In this document: positions 63,230 to 64,000 of the stretch, in pieces
How positions within the stretch are numbered: the stretch's first letter is position 1
Layout of the letters: the number at the start of each line of letters is the position of its first letter
NCBI GenBank assembly: GCA_030512335.1
Contig: JAULSU010000007.1
Span: 124,001 to 188,000 of the forward strand
Direction: 5' to 3'
DNA: 64,000 nucleotides
From: Immersiella caudata
Lineage: Eukaryota; Ascomycota; Sordariomycetes; Sordariales; Lasiosphaeriaceae
The notes under the pieces: model-generated
Told to the model about the DNA's origin: nothing
The model's input: the letters and a program-made list of their open reading frames with translations, nothing else
Databases searched by the model: none
Made by a program: the position numbers and the translations under genes

Positions 63230-64000
63230 CCTGAGGTGCGAGGTGTCAAGTGCTTGCCAAAGGCTGGGGGCAACAGCCTTTCGCTGGCCAACAGTCGGGA
63301 GTATGTTAACACGGGAGGTGCAGGTCTGGCTGAGAGTCGCGATCGAGATTGCAAGGTTGTGGGTAAGAGGGCGGGAGGCATTGAGCAGTTGAAGTCGAGG
63401 AGTAAAGAATGTAGAAGGTGATGCCGCAACAGACGCAGTCCAGGAGTTCAATTCGAGACATCGCATGCACCTTCCAGCTGGCCGAGGACAATTCCTTTCG
63501 CCATATCCGGACTAGCGCATTTCCCCACATAAACGGCAGCTTTGGCCAATCACCAGCATTCTCTTAGCCCTGCAACACAATGTCCTTCTCCAAATTCGGC
63601 ATTCCGGGTGGGGGCTGCACATCGGTCAACAGCTGTCACCAGCCAGCTCTCGCCCGACCACATCCTGAGTTGCACAACTAAAAATTTCTTTGCCCTAAAA
63701 GAGACGGAGAACGATGCAAACCATGTTGCTGTCATGGACAAGTGCACAGGGCACAGTGCAGAGATCGGGGGCATATATAGACCAGGTAGGTGATTCCACC
63801 ATGGAGTCGAGAAGATACAGACGAGGATCATTATTACCCTATGGTTTGAAGTGTCTGCGATTGTCATTTTCTGTCTTTAATACCATGATTGCACATCGAA
63901 ACGAGTTCAAAATGCCCATGTCTCAAGGTCGAACCTCTGGCCGGTCTTCCACGCTCCTCCAGATTGGGGCATGGGCCCATGGCTCCGCCGATTCCGCCAA
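63230..64000. other. Upstream of Clr5 gene; no further gene supported
   Basis: The Clr5 frame is open to 63466. 63470-64000 has only short overlapping frames without motifs. Confidence 0.5.

Noticed and set aside
1..64000. CRISPR arrays, bacterial operons, rRNA
   Set aside because: No regularly spaced identical repeats, Shine-Dalgarno-led gene strings or rRNA signatures; splicing shows nuclear fungal DNA.

Overview
The window is nuclear DNA of a filamentous ascomycete (Pezizomycotina). Introns are short (mostly 42-70 nt), with GT..AG borders and CTRAY-like branch points. Codon use is GC-rich. The families are typically mould-specific: HET-domain proteins, Zn2Cys6 regulators, P450s, Clr5- and F-box-type proteins, and a LaeA-like methyltransferase. 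I assign no genus. Nearly all function calls rest on motifs read by eye; nothing was searched.

Layout. 0-3.4 kb: a decayed zone with about three diverged copies of one segment; the first holds a small cysteine-rich secreted protein. 4.0-5.4 kb: an SRPK-type kinase. 6.0-6.6 kb: a broken small gene running into 21-bp heptad-coding repeats. 7.3-11.2 kb: a HET protein and a CorA-like membrane protein. 11.3-15 kb: a C2H2 relic and two small cysteine-containing genes. 15.4-16.9 kb: an apparently intact Tc1/mariner element with identical 56-bp ends. 17-24 kb: a small membrane protein, a coiled-coil protein, a truncated F-box gene and a dead FAD monooxygenase. 24.1-29.7 kb: a nine-exon LaeA-like methyltransferase, then an MFS transporter divergent from a GFO/IDH/MocA-type oxidoreductase. 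30-43 kb: secreted proteins, a HET protein whose domain is split by a membrane-like insert, a carotenoid-oxygenase/SnoaL pair, a large membrane-anchored unknown protein and a third HET protein. 43-60 kb: an oxidative-metabolism region with three P450s, an MDR alcohol dehydrogenase and two Zn2Cys6 regulators, plus relics of a class I terpene synthase, a GH16 glucanase and a membrane protein. 60.5-63.2 kb: a Clr5-domain protein with a recent in-frame 129-bp duplication.

The genes do not form one pathway. Two themes stand out. One is self/non-self or signalling gene families that turn over fast (HET, F-box, C2H2, Clr5). The other is secondary or specialised oxidative metabolism, part living and part dead. 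The many relics beside intact genes, together with an intact DNA transposon and long homopolymer tracts, point to an accessory, rapidly changing chromosome region. No confident tRNA, rRNA, CRISPR or plasmid-type feature was seen.
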